Shown here: positions 1 to 7,458 of the stretch, piece after piece
Numbering within the stretch: the first letter of the stretch is position 1
Layout of the letters: every line of letters begins with the position of its first letter
NCBI GenBank assembly: GCA_019414205.1
Contig: DXML01000009.1
Span: 62,001-126,000, forward strand
Reading direction: 5' to 3'
Length of the DNA: 64,000 bases
DNA from: Collinsella sp.
GTDB lineage: Bacteria; Actinomycetota; Coriobacteriia; Coriobacteriales; Coriobacteriaceae
The notes under the pieces: generated by a model
The model's database searches: none
Seen by the model: the letters and a program-made list of their open reading frames with translations, nothing else
Told to the model about the DNA's origin: nothing
Translations under genes and position numbers: made by a program

Positions 1-1
1 C

Positions 2-175
2 CTCTCAGAGGCGCGCGTGGCCAAGGACGCCGAGAAGGCGTGCACGGGTAAGTACTTCCCGGCGTACCGCGCGCAGGAGCTTGAGAGGTTCGGCCTCGAC
101 CTGCTCAAGAAGCGGCTCATCGAGTACGCCGACAAGCTGGACGCCGAGGCGAAGAAGGATGAGGAAAACGAGTGA
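2..175 (+). CDS. Phage protein, C-terminal fragment
   Basis: The window opens inside a reading frame whose last 57 codons are visible and which stops at 173-175. The visible part is rich in Lys, Glu, Ala and Leu and looks helical. The start lies to the left of the window. The stop overlaps the GTG of the next small gene, which is typical of the tightly packed genes in this prophage. I do not recognise the family. Confidence 0.6.
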   Translation, partial: LSEARVAKDAEKACTGKYFPAYRAQELERFGLDLLKKRLIEYADKLDAEAKKDEENE

Positions 176-309
176 GAAGGCTGCTTTTCGCAATCGCGAT
201 CGCTGCCGCCGTGAGCGTTTCGGCGGCCATCGTCTACGCGGTGCTGAGGGCGTTGAAGCTTCTCGCCCTCGGGCTTGCGTTCCTTTGCCTTCTGTCGCTC
301 GTAGCTTGA
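172..309 (+). CDS. Small membrane protein of 45 residues
   Basis: This GTG-started frame overlaps the preceding stop codon (GTGA), so translation is probably coupled. The product begins with Arg-Arg, then has two hydrophobic stretches (about residues 4-24 and 27-44) rich in Ala, Leu and Val. It is probably a one- or two-pass inner-membrane peptide. An overlapping ATG frame from 160 is an alternative, but its Arg-rich translation looks like an out-of-frame shadow. Function unknown. Confidence 0.5.
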   Translation: MRRLLFAIAIAAAVSVSAAIVYAVLRALKLLALGLAFLCLLSLVA

Positions 310-320
310 AAGGAGACAAG

Positions 321-494
321 ATGAAAGACGTCAAGGCGGTGCAGGCGCGCATCCGCATCGAAGCCGCGCGCAAGCACCTCACCGAGGCCCTTGAGGCCGT
401 CAGCGGGCCGGAGCCGGACTGGGCGAGGTGCGAGGCCTGCATGGACATGTCGAGCGACGTGCTCCCAACGGTCATCGAGGGTGAGCCGCGATGA
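321..494 (+). CDS. Small hypothetical phage protein of 57 residues
   Basis: The ATG at 321 follows a strong ribosome binding site (aaaggagac) with correct spacing, which decides the start over upstream in-frame codons. The N-terminal half is a basic/acidic helix. The C-terminal half has a CxxC pair (Cys-Glu-Ala-Cys) near residues 37-40, which may bind metal. The stop overlaps the ATG of the next gene (ATGA). Function unknown. Confidence 0.6.
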   Translation: MKDVKAVQARIRIEAARKHLTEALEAVSGPEPDWARCEACMDMSSDVLPTVIEGEPR

Positions 495-658
495 GCCTGA
501 GCAAGGACGACTGGAAGGCCGGGATGACCGAGGAGAGCAAGCCCATGGGCTGCATGGGGTGCATCTTCCTCGTGCTGGCGTGCTTGGCCCTCGATGGGCT
601 GACGGTGTTCTTGGGCTACCAGATCGTGATGCTCGTCAGAGACATCATCGCCGGCTGA
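491..658 (+). CDS. Small membrane protein of 55 residues
   Basis: The start overlaps the preceding stop (ATGA), so the two genes are translationally coupled. Residues 1-18 are polar and carry a CxxC pair (Cys-Met-Gly-Cys) just before a hydrophobic segment of about 25 residues, then a short polar tail. A single-span membrane protein is the simplest reading. No family is recognised. Confidence 0.55.
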   Translation: MSLSKDDWKAGMTEESKPMGCMGCIFLVLACLALDGLTVFLGYQIVMLVRDIIAG

Positions 659-670
659 GTTGACAATGCG

Positions 671-704
671 GGCGGGGCCGAGAGCTTTGCGGCTAGGCCC
701 CGCC
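671..704 (+). terminator. GC-rich hairpin between genes
   Basis: A perfect 9-bp stem (GGCGGGGCC at 671-679 with GGCCCCGCC at 696-704) encloses a 16-base loop in the 64-bp gap before the next gene. There is no T-run, so it may be a weak terminator, a processing site or an attenuator rather than a strong intrinsic terminator. Confidence 0.4.
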
Positions 705-722
705 GGACGAAAGGATTCTATC

Positions 723-1613
723 ATGGCAAGGTACTACGAGATAAACGAGGCTGAAGCGCGCATGGCGCACGAGGCCAACAGCATGCGCGAGTTCAAGTCC
801 GGAAGCGAAACCGAGGGCTACCGCGCGCAGGTCGATGAGGCCTACCGCATGGCCGAGGAGCAGGCCGAGCGGTTCCCGGAGCTTGCGGAGAAGGCATACG
901 CGCTAGCGGACAGGTTCGCCCGCAAGTACGCCGAGTGGCTGAACGAGGGCTACCGCATCGACGCGATGTGCCCCAGCATCCTCGTTTGCGGCGGCGGCAA
1001 CTTCCCCGTGCGCAAGAAGGAGCGCCAGAACGCCCACCGAAGCTCGCACATGGAGCGCTACGAGAAGGTCATGGGCATCAAGCGCCGCATCGCGTCCATA
1101 GGAACCGGCGGCATCCAAGCGGGCGACCCGAACGCGCTTGAGAGGCTTGAGGCCAAGGCCAAGCGGCTCGAAGAGCGGCAGGACATGATGAAGCGCGCCA
1201 ACGCCCACTACCGCAAGCACGGAACGCTTGAGGGCTTCGACGGCGTAGACCACGACGAGGCCGAGCGCGTCAGGCGCGACATGGAGCGCTTTGGCATGAG
1301 CCAGCCCTTCCCGTCGTGGCATCTGTCGAACAACCTCGCCACGATCAAGCGCACCCGCGCGCGCATCGCCGAGCTTCAGCGCGAGAAGGAGGCCGACACC
1401 GAAGACCGCGAGACCGAGGTCAACGGCGAGCCCTGTACCGTGGTCGAGAACGCCGACATCATGCGGCTTCAGCTCGTGTTCGGAGGAAAGCCGGAGGCCG
1501 ACACCCGCGCCAAGCTCAAGGCCAACGGGTTCAGGTGGTCGCCGAAGAACGGCGCGTGGCAGCGACAGCTCACGGACAACGCCCGCCGGGCGCTCAAGGC
1601 TTTGGAGGCGTAG
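723..1613 (+). CDS. Hypothetical phage protein, 296 residues
   Basis: The ATG at 723 follows an aaagga ribosome binding site, so I prefer it to in-frame codons upstream. The protein is charged and largely helical, with a probable coiled coil around residues 140-175 and 215-240. The last 50 residues (a Phe-Gly-Gly-Lys-Pro turn, then an Asn-Gly-Phe-Arg-Trp-Ser-Pro segment and a Gly-Ala-Trp-Gln-Arg-Gln-Leu-Thr segment) resemble a C-terminal module I recall from other phage and plasmid proteins, where it is uncharacterised. It sits in the early accessory block, three bases before the Lar-like gene. A nucleic-acid role is possible but not shown. Confidence 0.55.
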   Translation: MARYYEINEAEARMAHEANSMREFKSGSETEGYRAQVDEAYRMAEEQAERFPELAEKAYALADRFARKYAEWLNEGYRIDAMCPSILVCGGGNFPVRKKERQNAHRSSHMERYEKVMGIKRRIASIGTGGIQAGDPNALERLEAKAKRLEERQDMMKRANAHYRKHGTLEGFDGVDHDEAERVRRDMERFGMSQPFPSWHLSNNLATIKRTRARIAELQREKEADTEDRETEVNGEPCTVVENADIMRLQLVFGGKPEADTRAKLKANGFRWSPKNGAWQRQLTDNARRALKALEA

Positions 1614-1615
1614 CC

Positions 1616-1981
1616 ATGAACGACGCCAAGCCATGCCCGTTCTGCGGTCATCCGAGGTCGCGGCTCATGCACCGAACCCAGTACCGCCTGAACGCCGAAG
1701 GCCTCACAGCCGAGGTGTACGAGCCTGATGTGGGGTTCGGCCCGGAAGGCTACCACACCGTGCAGATGCTCGACTTCCGCCACGTGTTCTACCGCCGCTG
1801 CAACAAGTGCGGCGCTCGCTCCAAGCCGGTCAAGACCGACTGGCACGTTCGCACGCAGGAGGAGGCGGACGAGTTCTCGCCCTACAGCAGCGACAAGCTC
1901 TGGGGCTTCGAGCCTGAAAGCGAGTGGGCCAAGCCGTGGCGCAAGCAGGCTGACGATGCGTGGAACGGGAGGGCGATCTGA
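1616..1981 (+). CDS. Lar-like zinc-ribbon protein (restriction alleviation family)
   Basis: A 121-residue protein with a CPFCGH zinc knuckle at residues 6-11 and a second CNKCGA knuckle near residue 62. This is the two-knuckle pattern of Lar/restriction-alleviation-like zinc ribbons found in many phages. The prototype Rac prophage Lar modulates host type I restriction; whether this protein does so is inference. The start is the ATG two bases after the preceding stop. The C-terminal 50 residues are polar and not part of the ribbon. It is followed by overlapping small Cys-rich and MazG-like genes, a typical early phage accessory block. Confidence 0.6.
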   Translation: MNDAKPCPFCGHPRSRLMHRTQYRLNAEGLTAEVYEPDVGFGPEGYHTVQMLDFRHVFYRRCNKCGARSKPVKTDWHVRTQEEADEFSPYSSDKLWGFEPESEWAKPWRKQADDAWNGRAI

Positions 1982-2175
1982 TGGCAAAGGGCGAGAGCTG
2001 GGACGGGTGCCGGTTCCTCTACGTGTGCTGCGACTACGGCGTGTGCCAGAACCAGATGCTTGAGGAACTGGGCGAGACCTGCGACACGGCGAGGTGCGCC
2101 AACTGGATCAACGACCACCTCATCGACGCGCAGGACGAGGACGACGAGACTTGCCGGGAGTGCGTATGGAAGTGA
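1981..2175 (+). CDS. Small cysteine-rich phage protein, 64 residues
   Basis: The ATG at 1981 overlaps the previous stop (TGATGG). The protein has eight Cys in 64 residues, with Cys-Cys at about residues 16-17, Cys pairs at 22, 34 and 40, and a CxxC (Cys-Arg-Glu-Cys) near the end, which suggests metal binding. It is acidic overall. No family is recognised. Its 3' end overlaps the start of the MazG-like gene. Confidence 0.55.
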   Translation: MAKGESWDGCRFLYVCCDYGVCQNQMLEELGETCDTARCANWINDHLIDAQDEDDETCRECVWK

Positions 2176-2477
2176 TGGAGATAGGAAGCGTCGCGATCTT
2201 CCGCGAGGTCGAGGCCAGCAAGGCGCAGGCGCTCAAGCCGCTTGAGGAGGCAGCCGAGGTGTTCGGCGCGTGGCAGGAGGTCTGCGACTGCTTCGATGAT
2301 TGCGACTCGTGCGGGCATGCGACGTACCGGGGATGCGTCCTCATCGGCGATCTCGTTGACGAGTGCTGCGACGTCATCACGGCCACGTGCAACCTTCTCG
2401 CGGCGCTCGGCATCAACGACATCACCGAGGCCATGCGCTGCTGCGAGGAGCGCAACCGCAGGCGCGGAAGGCTTTAG
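2166..2477 (+). CDS. MazG-like nucleotide pyrophosphohydrolase-type protein
   Basis: The ATG at 2166 lies 5 bases after a GGGAG ribosome binding site; a second in-frame ATG at 2175 is possible. The 103-residue product has an EExxE motif (Glu-Glu-Ala-Ala-Glu, about residues 26-30) followed about 35 residues later by an ExxD motif (Asp-Glu-Cys-Cys-Asp). This is the metal-binding layout of all-alpha NTP pyrophosphatases such as MazG, which hydrolyse nucleoside triphosphates to monophosphates. Phage versions are thought to adjust nucleotide or alarmone pools. The inserted Cys-rich segment is unusual. Confidence 0.5.
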   Translation: MEVMEIGSVAIFREVEASKAQALKPLEEAAEVFGAWQEVCDCFDDCDSCGHATYRGCVLIGDLVDECCDVITATCNLLAALGINDITEAMRCCEERNRRRGRL

Positions 2478-2490
2478 GGAATCGCCGCCC

Positions 2491-2510
2491 TCTCACGCCG
2501 GGCGTAGACT
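2491..2510 (+). promoter_or_regulatory. Candidate phage promoter motif, copy A
   Basis: TCTCACGCCG at 2491-2500, then GGCG, then TAGACT at 2505-2510. The same layout recurs before the portal, capsid, lysis and ParB-like genes. Here it lies 22 bases upstream of the HTH gene at 2533. The TAnnnT part would be a -10 box. The upstream 10-mer is not a standard -35. Confidence 0.45.
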
Positions 2511-2532
2511 CTGCGCGAGGGGGCGGTGAACC

Positions 2533-2679
2533 ATGACCAACGAGGAGCGCACGAGAGGGCAGCTCGCCAAGCACGCCCAGAGGATGCGGCGCATAGGCTG
2601 CACCTTGGGCGAGATAGCGCGGGCACTTGAGATCACGGTCGGCGAGGCCAAGAGGCTGCTCAAGGAGTCCTACAGATGA
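2533..2679 (+). CDS. Small helix-turn-helix protein, 48 residues
   Basis: A 48-residue basic protein read from an ATG just downstream of the promoter-like motif. Residues 23-43 (Gly-Cys-Thr-Leu-Gly-Glu-Ile-Ala-Arg-Ala-Leu, then Val-Gly-Glu-Ala-Lys-Arg-Leu-Leu) fit a helix-turn-helix of the sigma-70 region 4/resolvase type. It overlaps the HNH gene by ATGA. It may be a phage regulator, possibly of the recurring promoter, but that is a guess. Confidence 0.5.
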   Translation: MTNEERTRGQLAKHAQRMRRIGCTLGEIARALEITVGEAKRLLKESYR

Positions 2680-3065
2680 GCCGCATGAGGAGCTACTGCC
2701 CGCACTGCGGGCGCATCGTGCCGGCGGGCCAGCGCTGCGCATGCAGGCCGCGACTCAAGCGCAAGCCGACACAAGGCGACAAGGCCAGAGCCAAGCGCGA
2801 GCCGTGGAGGCGCAACTACTCAAGCGCCGAGTACCAGTCCTCCAGGCAGCAGGCGATAGACCGAACCAAGGGCAGGTGCACCGACTGCGGCAGGGTGTGC
2901 GCATGGCACGACGGCAGGCGGTGGAGGACTGCGGGCATGGGAGGCGAGGTCGACCACATCGTGCCGCTGTGCAAGGGAGGCACGAACGACCCGGCCAACC
3001 TAGCCCTGCGCTGCAAGAGCTGCCACGGCCTGAAGGACGCCAAGCTCAGGCGCAAGACCCCCTAA
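2676..3065 (+). CDS. HNH endonuclease
   Basis: A 129-residue protein with an N-terminal CPHCG zinc knuckle, a CTDCG knuckle near residue 68, and the HNH core Glu-Val-Asp-His-Ile-Val-Pro-Leu (about residues 90-97), then an Asn residue near 106 and a CKSCH motif near 113-117. The family makes metal-dependent nicks or double-strand breaks. In siphoviruses an HNH protein near the terminase commonly assists DNA packaging. It lies just upstream of the packaging module. The start overlaps the HTH gene stop. Confidence 0.8.
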   Translation: MSRMRSYCPHCGRIVPAGQRCACRPRLKRKPTQGDKARAKREPWRRNYSSAEYQSSRQQAIDRTKGRCTDCGRVCAWHDGRRWRTAGMGGEVDHIVPLCKGGTNDPANLALRCKSCHGLKDAKLRRKTP

Positions 3066-3195
3066 CCCCTTGAAAAATCCGAAACGCCTCCTCATACCCC
3101 GCGCGCACCTCCCAAACGCGTATCGCCACGAAATTGGAGGTTCGGGGGCTGAATAAGGGGTGCAACGCTAAGACGCCCAAAAACGCAACGCTAAA

Positions 3196-3215
3196 TCTCA
3201 CACCCGCGATAGCCT
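3196..3215 (+). promoter_or_regulatory. Candidate phage promoter motif, weaker copy E
   Basis: TCTCACACCC at 3196-3205, four bases, then TAGCCT at 3210-3215. It matches the motif seen at 2491, 7417, 9392 and 26057 with three mismatches in the 10-mer and the same spacing. It overlaps the hairpin that precedes the ParB-like gene. Confidence 0.3.
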
Positions 3216-3244
3216 CCTTTCACCCTACGAAAGGAGGCTGTTTT
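3211..3244 (+). promoter_or_regulatory. Hairpin burying the ParB-like gene's ribosome binding site
   Basis: A perfect 11-bp stem (AGCCTCCTTTC at 3211-3221 with GAAAGGAGGCT at 3229-3239) and a 7-base loop, followed by GTTTT. It can be read as an intrinsic terminator for the HNH operon. However, its 3' arm is also the ribosome binding site (AAAGGAGG) of the gene starting at 3243, so pairing would block translation as well. Confidence 0.6.
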
Positions 3245-3842
3245 GCGCCCAATGCCAGACCTAAAGATCGAGGAAACGCCCGTAAAAGCCCTCGTTCCGT
3301 ACGCAAACAACGCGAAAATCCACACGAGGAAGCAGGTCGACCAGATAGCCGCCTCGATAAGCGAGTTCGGCAACTGCGACCCCATTGCCGTGTGGCACAA
3401 CGAGAACGGAGAGCCTGAGATCGTTGAGGGCCACGGGAGAGTGCTCGCGCTGAAGCAGCTGGGCATCGAAACGGCCCCCGTCATCTCCCTTGACCACCTC
3501 ACGGACGAGCAGCGGCGCGCCTACACGCACGTCCACAACCAGACGACGCTTTCAAGCGGCTTCGACTACGAGACCCTTACCGAGGACATGGACAACCTGA
3601 ACGCCGACTGGGAGTCCTTCGGCTTCGATGAGTACCTGTACAAGGGCGCAAGCGTCGATGCAATCGAAGACCTCATGACGGAGGACTTCGCGACCAACGC
3701 CACAAAGGGGAACGGCGACACGTTCTCGTTCTCGCTCGTGTTTCCCATCGACGTGAAAGACAGCGTTGAGGCCTACGTGAAGGCAATCGGGCGCGACGAG
3801 CTTTCCGCCCGGATCATCAAGGAGGCGGTGGAATGGGAGTAG
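3243..3842 (+). CDS. ParB-like nuclease-domain protein
   Basis: A 199-residue protein whose first 110 residues are a ParB/Srx-type domain. It shows the opening segment Val-Lys-Ala-Leu-Val-Pro-Tyr-Ala-Asn-Asn-Ala, the Ile-Ala-Ala-Ser-Ile helix, and the phosphate-binding signature Glu-Gly-His-Gly-Arg-Val-Leu-Ala-Leu near residue 60. Phages often place such genes next to DNA-modification or terminase genes. I use TTG at 3243 because the GGAGG site is 5 bases away. The ATG at 3252 is the alternative but has 14-base spacing. The C-terminal half is acidic and unrecognised. The gene overlaps the radical SAM gene, so the two are likely co-expressed. Confidence 0.7.
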   Translation: MRPMPDLKIEETPVKALVPYANNAKIHTRKQVDQIAASISEFGNCDPIAVWHNENGEPEIVEGHGRVLALKQLGIETAPVISLDHLTDEQRRAYTHVHNQTTLSSGFDYETLTEDMDNLNADWESFGFDEYLYKGASVDAIEDLMTEDFATNATKGNGDTFSFSLVFPIDVKDSVEAYVKAIGRDELSARIIKEAVEWE

Positions 3843-5077
3843 AGTGCGGTTCTCAGGCCGTCTTGTGCGAGTACCCCATCAGACTCGACACGTATTCCGG
3901 CTGTTCCCATGGTTGCAAGTACTGCTTCGCCCGCACAAAGGTGGACATCGAGAAGGTTACGATGAAGAACTGCGCGAAGCAGCTCAGGAGCTTCATCGAG
4001 GGAAAGCGCACGGCGGTCACCAAGTGGTGCGACTGGAAGATACCGCTGCACTGGGGCGGTCTTTCCGATCCTTTCCAACCCATCGAGCGCAAGGCCGGGG
4101 CCTCACTTGAATGCCTCAAGGTGTTCGCAGAGACCGGCTACCCGGTCATCATATCGACCAAGGGCAAGCTCATAACCGAGGAGCCGTACATCTCGCTCCT
4201 TCGCAAGTGCAACGCCGTCGTTCAAATCTCGATGGTCTGCTCCTCATACGACAAGATGGAGCCGGGCGCGCCAACGTTCGAGGAGCGGCTTTCGATGGTC
4301 TCGAAGCTTGCGGGGAACTGCCGCCGCGTGATCGTGAGGGCGCAACCGTACATCACCGGAGTAAAGCGCGAGTTCCTTGCGAACATACCACGCTTCGCCG
4401 AGGCCGGTGCCTACGGCGTTACCGTCGAGGGGATGAAGTTCAAGCGCGGCAAGAAAGGACTCGTGAAGGTTCGCGGTGACTTCTGCTACCCGGAGGACTT
4501 GCTTGAGGCCCACTATGCGCTCATTCGCGACGCTTGCCATGACAACGGCCTAGCCTTCTTCTGCGCCGAGAACCGCCTTCGACCCATGGGGGACAGCACC
4601 GCATGCTGCGGCTGCGGCGATCTTCCCGGCTTCAGGGGGAACAGCTTCAACGCGGTCTCGATGCTCAACGGAATAGAGTGCAGACCGACCGAGCGAATGC
4701 GCGAGGTTGGGACAGCGCACTGCTTCAAGGCGATTCACCAGTCTCCCGGCTCTACCTCGATGCTCGCAAAGGAGTCCTTCGCCTCTCAGATGGTCAAAGA
4801 GGCCGCCGTTTACGAACGCGACACGCGCTACCACACCGAGGAGGAGACCCTTGCCTTCACCCGCTGGCTCAAGTCAACCGGGATAAGGGCCAAGGAGGTC
4901 AACGAGCTTACCGGAACCCAGATGGCATCGCACTACCTGTGCACGACGCCGGGAGGACAGACGGCGGTTCCAACTGAAGAGCACTTCGCGAAACTGAGGC
5001 GAAGCCCGAAGCTGCGCAACGTACCCGATTACATCCTCCGAATCGTGTACGGGGGGGGGTTCCGCAGATACCGCTAG
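3833..5077 (+). CDS. Radical SAM protein with methyltransferase-like C-terminal tail
   Basis: A 414-residue protein with the radical SAM 4Fe-4S motif CxxxCxxC at Cys24, Cys28 and Cys31, so it should cleave S-adenosylmethionine to a 5'-deoxyadenosyl radical. A second cluster (Cys-Cys-Gly-Cys) near residues 258-261 may hold another Fe-S centre. The overall look recalls the SPL/photolyase-like radical SAM group. Residues about 355-395 (Val-Asn-Glu-Leu-Thr-Gly-Thr-Gln-Met-Ala-Ser-His-Tyr, then Pro-Thr-Glu-Glu-His-Phe-Ala-Lys-Leu) resemble the tail I recall from phage DNA methyltransferases. Start ATG 3833 has GGAGG 7 bases upstream and overlaps the ParB-like stop. A run of nine G (5051-5059) lies near the 3' end. 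A role in phage DNA modification is inference. Confidence 0.7.
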   Translation: MGVECGSQAVLCEYPIRLDTYSGCSHGCKYCFARTKVDIEKVTMKNCAKQLRSFIEGKRTAVTKWCDWKIPLHWGGLSDPFQPIERKAGASLECLKVFAETGYPVIISTKGKLITEEPYISLLRKCNAVVQISMVCSSYDKMEPGAPTFEERLSMVSKLAGNCRRVIVRAQPYITGVKREFLANIPRFAEAGAYGVTVEGMKFKRGKKGLVKVRGDFCYPEDLLEAHYALIRDACHDNGLAFFCAENRLRPMGDSTACCGCGDLPGFRGNSFNAVSMLNGIECRPTERMREVGTAHCFKAIHQSPGSTSMLAKESFASQMVKEAAVYERDTRYHTEEETLAFTRWLKSTGIRAKEVNELTGTQMASHYLCTTPGGQTAVPTEEHFAKLRRSPKLRNVPDYILRIVYGGGFRRYR

Positions 5078-5115
5078 GTTCCTTGCCGCGCGGTTCGGAA
5101 TAGCGGGACATAGCA

Positions 5116-5415
5116 ATGATTAAGCGGTGCGAGATATGCGGGCGGGAGTTCAAGGCCCAGCGAAGCACGGCGCGGTACTGCTCCGCCACGTGCCGCTCGC
5201 GCGCGGCCAGAGGCTACGCCTACACCGGCGAGCTTCAGGCTCCCGCCCCGTCCGCATCCATGACCGATGACGAGGTGCTTGAGGTCTTGCAGCGCGCCCA
5301 CGTGGCGGCGAGCGACCTTTCACGCGCCTCCATGCTCACGTCATCGCCCCTGTGCCTGAAGCTGCGCAGAGTTGCAAAGAAGATAGAGGACGCACTGAGG
5401 GGTGAGGGCCTGTGA
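5116..5415 (+). CDS. Small zinc-finger phage protein, 99 residues
   Basis: Residues 5-33 form a zinc knuckle: CEICG, then a Cys at about 22 and a TCRSR segment at about 25-29, a layout seen in short phage DNA-binding proteins. The rest is a helical C-terminal half. The stop overlaps the GTG start of the small terminase gene, so it belongs to the packaging transcript. Function unknown. Confidence 0.55.
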   Translation: MIKRCEICGREFKAQRSTARYCSATCRSRAARGYAYTGELQAPAPSASMTDDEVLEVLQRAHVAASDLSRASMLTSSPLCLKLRRVAKKIEDALRGEGL

Positions 5416-5960
5416 AGGGCGCTAAGCCGAAGCACAACGCCATACGCCGGGGCCTCTCGGACTCCTACGGACTCGCCATCCGCGAAGGTTCCTCGGGCGT
5501 GCTCATGCCGCAGGACATAGCCGAAGACCCCGTGCAGAGCGAGATATGGGCGTGGCTCGCGCCCCCGGTGAACAGCTTCACCGATCAGGACATCCCGACG
5601 CTTCGGCTCCTAACCTACTGGCACGCCGTGGCGCGTCAGGCCGAGCAGGCAATCCACTCCGAGGACGGCAAGATAGCCATCTTCGACAAGATAGGCGTCA
5701 AGCCCTTCAAGAACGCCGACGGGCGCGAGATTCCCTTGGTGCGCAAGAACCCGGCGCTCACAATCCTCAAGGAGGCGAGCGCCGAGATTCGCGCGCTGTC
5801 CGACATGCTGGGTCTCTCGCCCTTGGCGAGATCGCGCATCGGCCTCATGGACGCGACCGCGACCAAGACGGCGGCGGACACCGCAGCCATGTTCAAGAGC
5901 ATCGACGCGGCATACGAGCTGCCGGAATCAGAGGTGGTGATAGAGGATGCGGAGGACTGA
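5412..5960 (+). CDS. Terminase small subunit (P27 family)
   Basis: A 182-residue protein directly before the large terminase. The C-terminal region (Leu-Gly-Leu-Ser-Pro-Leu-Ala-Arg-Ser-Arg-Ile-Gly near residues 132-143) is the P27/Terminase_4 signature, and residues 55-90 form the usual helical segment. Small terminases bind the packaging site on phage DNA and hand it to the motor subunit. It starts with GTG overlapping the preceding stop (GTGA) and itself overlaps the large terminase start region. Confidence 0.8.
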   Translation: MKGAKPKHNAIRRGLSDSYGLAIREGSSGVLMPQDIAEDPVQSEIWAWLAPPVNSFTDQDIPTLRLLTYWHAVARQAEQAIHSEDGKIAIFDKIGVKPFKNADGREIPLVRKNPALTILKEASAEIRALSDMLGLSPLARSRIGLMDATATKTAADTAAMFKSIDAAYELPESEVVIEDAED

Positions 5961-5988
5961 GACCACGTACTCGCGCGAGGGCCTAATC

Positions 5989-7416
5989 ATGGCGCGCGAC
6001 TACGAGAAGTGCCTCTCATCCATGTGCCACCACGTCTCCAACGACAGCTACTACGGCAAGCCCTTCCTGCTCGAACCCTTCCAGCGCGAGAACATCTGGA
6101 AGCCGATATTCGCAACGGGGAGCATGGAGGGCGGAAGGTTCAAGCGCCGCTTCCGCCGCGTGATCATCGGCCTGCCTTCCGGCTACGGCAAGACCGAGCT
6201 TGCCGCAGCGACCGTTCTCACCGTCGCAACGATGGAGGTCATCCACAACGGGCAGTACGGCGTGGTTGCAAGCTCTAAGGATCAGGTGCGCAACATCTTC
6301 GAGAAGATCGCCACCATGATAAAGCTCAACGACACGTGGAAAGAACAGTGGGACATCGGCAAGGACGTGATAACCCACAACGAGACCGGCGCGAAGATCA
6401 TGGTGCTGCCCAACAAGCCGGACGCCTTGGAATCTTGGCACTTCAACGTGCTCATCTTTGACGAGCTGCACGTCTACAAGGACAGCAAGGTTTGGGACGC
6501 CGGCCTGAAGGGCCAAAAGGTGCTCTGGAACCCGCTCTCAATCGGCATCACCACCGCAGCCGACGCGCGCGAGGGCTTCCTGTGGGAGACCTTGCAGAAG
6601 GCCGACGACGACCCCGGCATGTACCTCTACTGGCTTGGTCTCGATGACGGCGCGGACATCGACAAGCGCGAGAGCTGGGAACCGCTCATGTGCGCCTCTT
6701 GGGTCACGTGGGAGAGCATCCAAGACCAGCGCGGCATGGCCACGTCCAAGAGGTCGTTCGAGCGCTACACCGCCAACCGCTTCCCGTCCGACAGGGACGC
6801 GTACTCGTGCTTCACCACGGCGCAGCTCGACCGATGCGAGCGAGGGCCGAACAGGCTCGACTTCGACAGCCCGTTCACCATCGGCATCGACGGCGCTACG
6901 GCTGGCGACTCCTATGCGATCGTTGCCTATCAGGAGCGCAAGAACAAGCGCGGAACCATGGTCGGCTACACGAAAAGCTGGATATTCGACACGCCGGACG
7001 AGGACACCGGGCACTACCCGCTCAACCAGATCATGGAGCTGATAGCCGGGGTGTGCCAAGAGCACTACCCGGAGGTCGTCGGCATCGACCCGAACCGCAT
7101 GATCGTGATGAGCAGCCAGCTCAACGACGTTTACGGCATCGAGACCGTGTCCTTCGCCCAGAACAACGCCACCATGTGCCAAGCGACCTCGATCGTGATG
7201 AACCTCGTGAAGGACAGGCGGCTCAAGCTCAAGGGCGAGAGGAAGCTTCGGCAGCACTTGGAGAACACCGTGGAGGAGGAGCGCGAGCCATACGGCACGC
7301 GCTTCGGCAAGGACTCTCGCAAATCCAAGATAGACGGCGCTATCGCCTTGGCTATAGCCGCGCTCGCCTACAACAAGCTCGTGTCGGGAAGCGAGGACGC
7401 CCCGGAAATCTACTAA
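5989..7416 (+). CDS. Terminase large subunit
   Basis: The DNA-packaging motor. With the ATG at 5989 (GAGG 8 bases upstream) it is 475 residues; an in-frame ATG at 5947 would add 14 residues. It has a Walker A loop Gly-Leu-Pro-Ser-Gly-Tyr-Gly-Lys-Thr (about residues 61-69), a Walker B Leu-Ile-Phe-Asp-Glu near 153-158, and a C-terminal RNaseH-like nuclease domain that starts at Thr-Ile-Gly-Ile-Asp-Gly (about residue 302). This is the HK97-like Terminase_1 type. It translocates DNA into the prohead and cuts it. It is followed by a promoter-like motif and the portal gene. Confidence 0.92.
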   Translation: MARDYEKCLSSMCHHVSNDSYYGKPFLLEPFQRENIWKPIFATGSMEGGRFKRRFRRVIIGLPSGYGKTELAAATVLTVATMEVIHNGQYGVVASSKDQVRNIFEKIATMIKLNDTWKEQWDIGKDVITHNETGAKIMVLPNKPDALESWHFNVLIFDELHVYKDSKVWDAGLKGQKVLWNPLSIGITTAADAREGFLWETLQKADDDPGMYLYWLGLDDGADIDKRESWEPLMCASWVTWESIQDQRGMATSKRSFERYTANRFPSDRDAYSCFTTAQLDRCERGPNRLDFDSPFTIGIDGATAGDSYAIVAYQERKNKRGTMVGYTKSWIFDTPDEDTGHYPLNQIMELIAGVCQEHYPEVVGIDPNRMIVMSSQLNDVYGIETVSFAQNNATMCQATSIVMNLVKDRRLKLKGERKLRQHLENTVEEEREPYGTRFGKDSRKSKIDGAIALAIAALAYNKLVSGSEDAPEIY

Positions 7417-7436
7417 TCTCACGCCGCCCGTACCAT
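7417..7436 (+). promoter_or_regulatory. Candidate phage promoter motif, copy B
   Basis: TCTCACGCCG at 7417-7426, four bases, then TACCAT at 7431-7436, in the 42-bp gap right after the terminase stop and 22 bases before the portal start. Confidence 0.5.
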
Positions 7437-7458
7437 GCCGCCAGAAGAAAGGGGCAGC

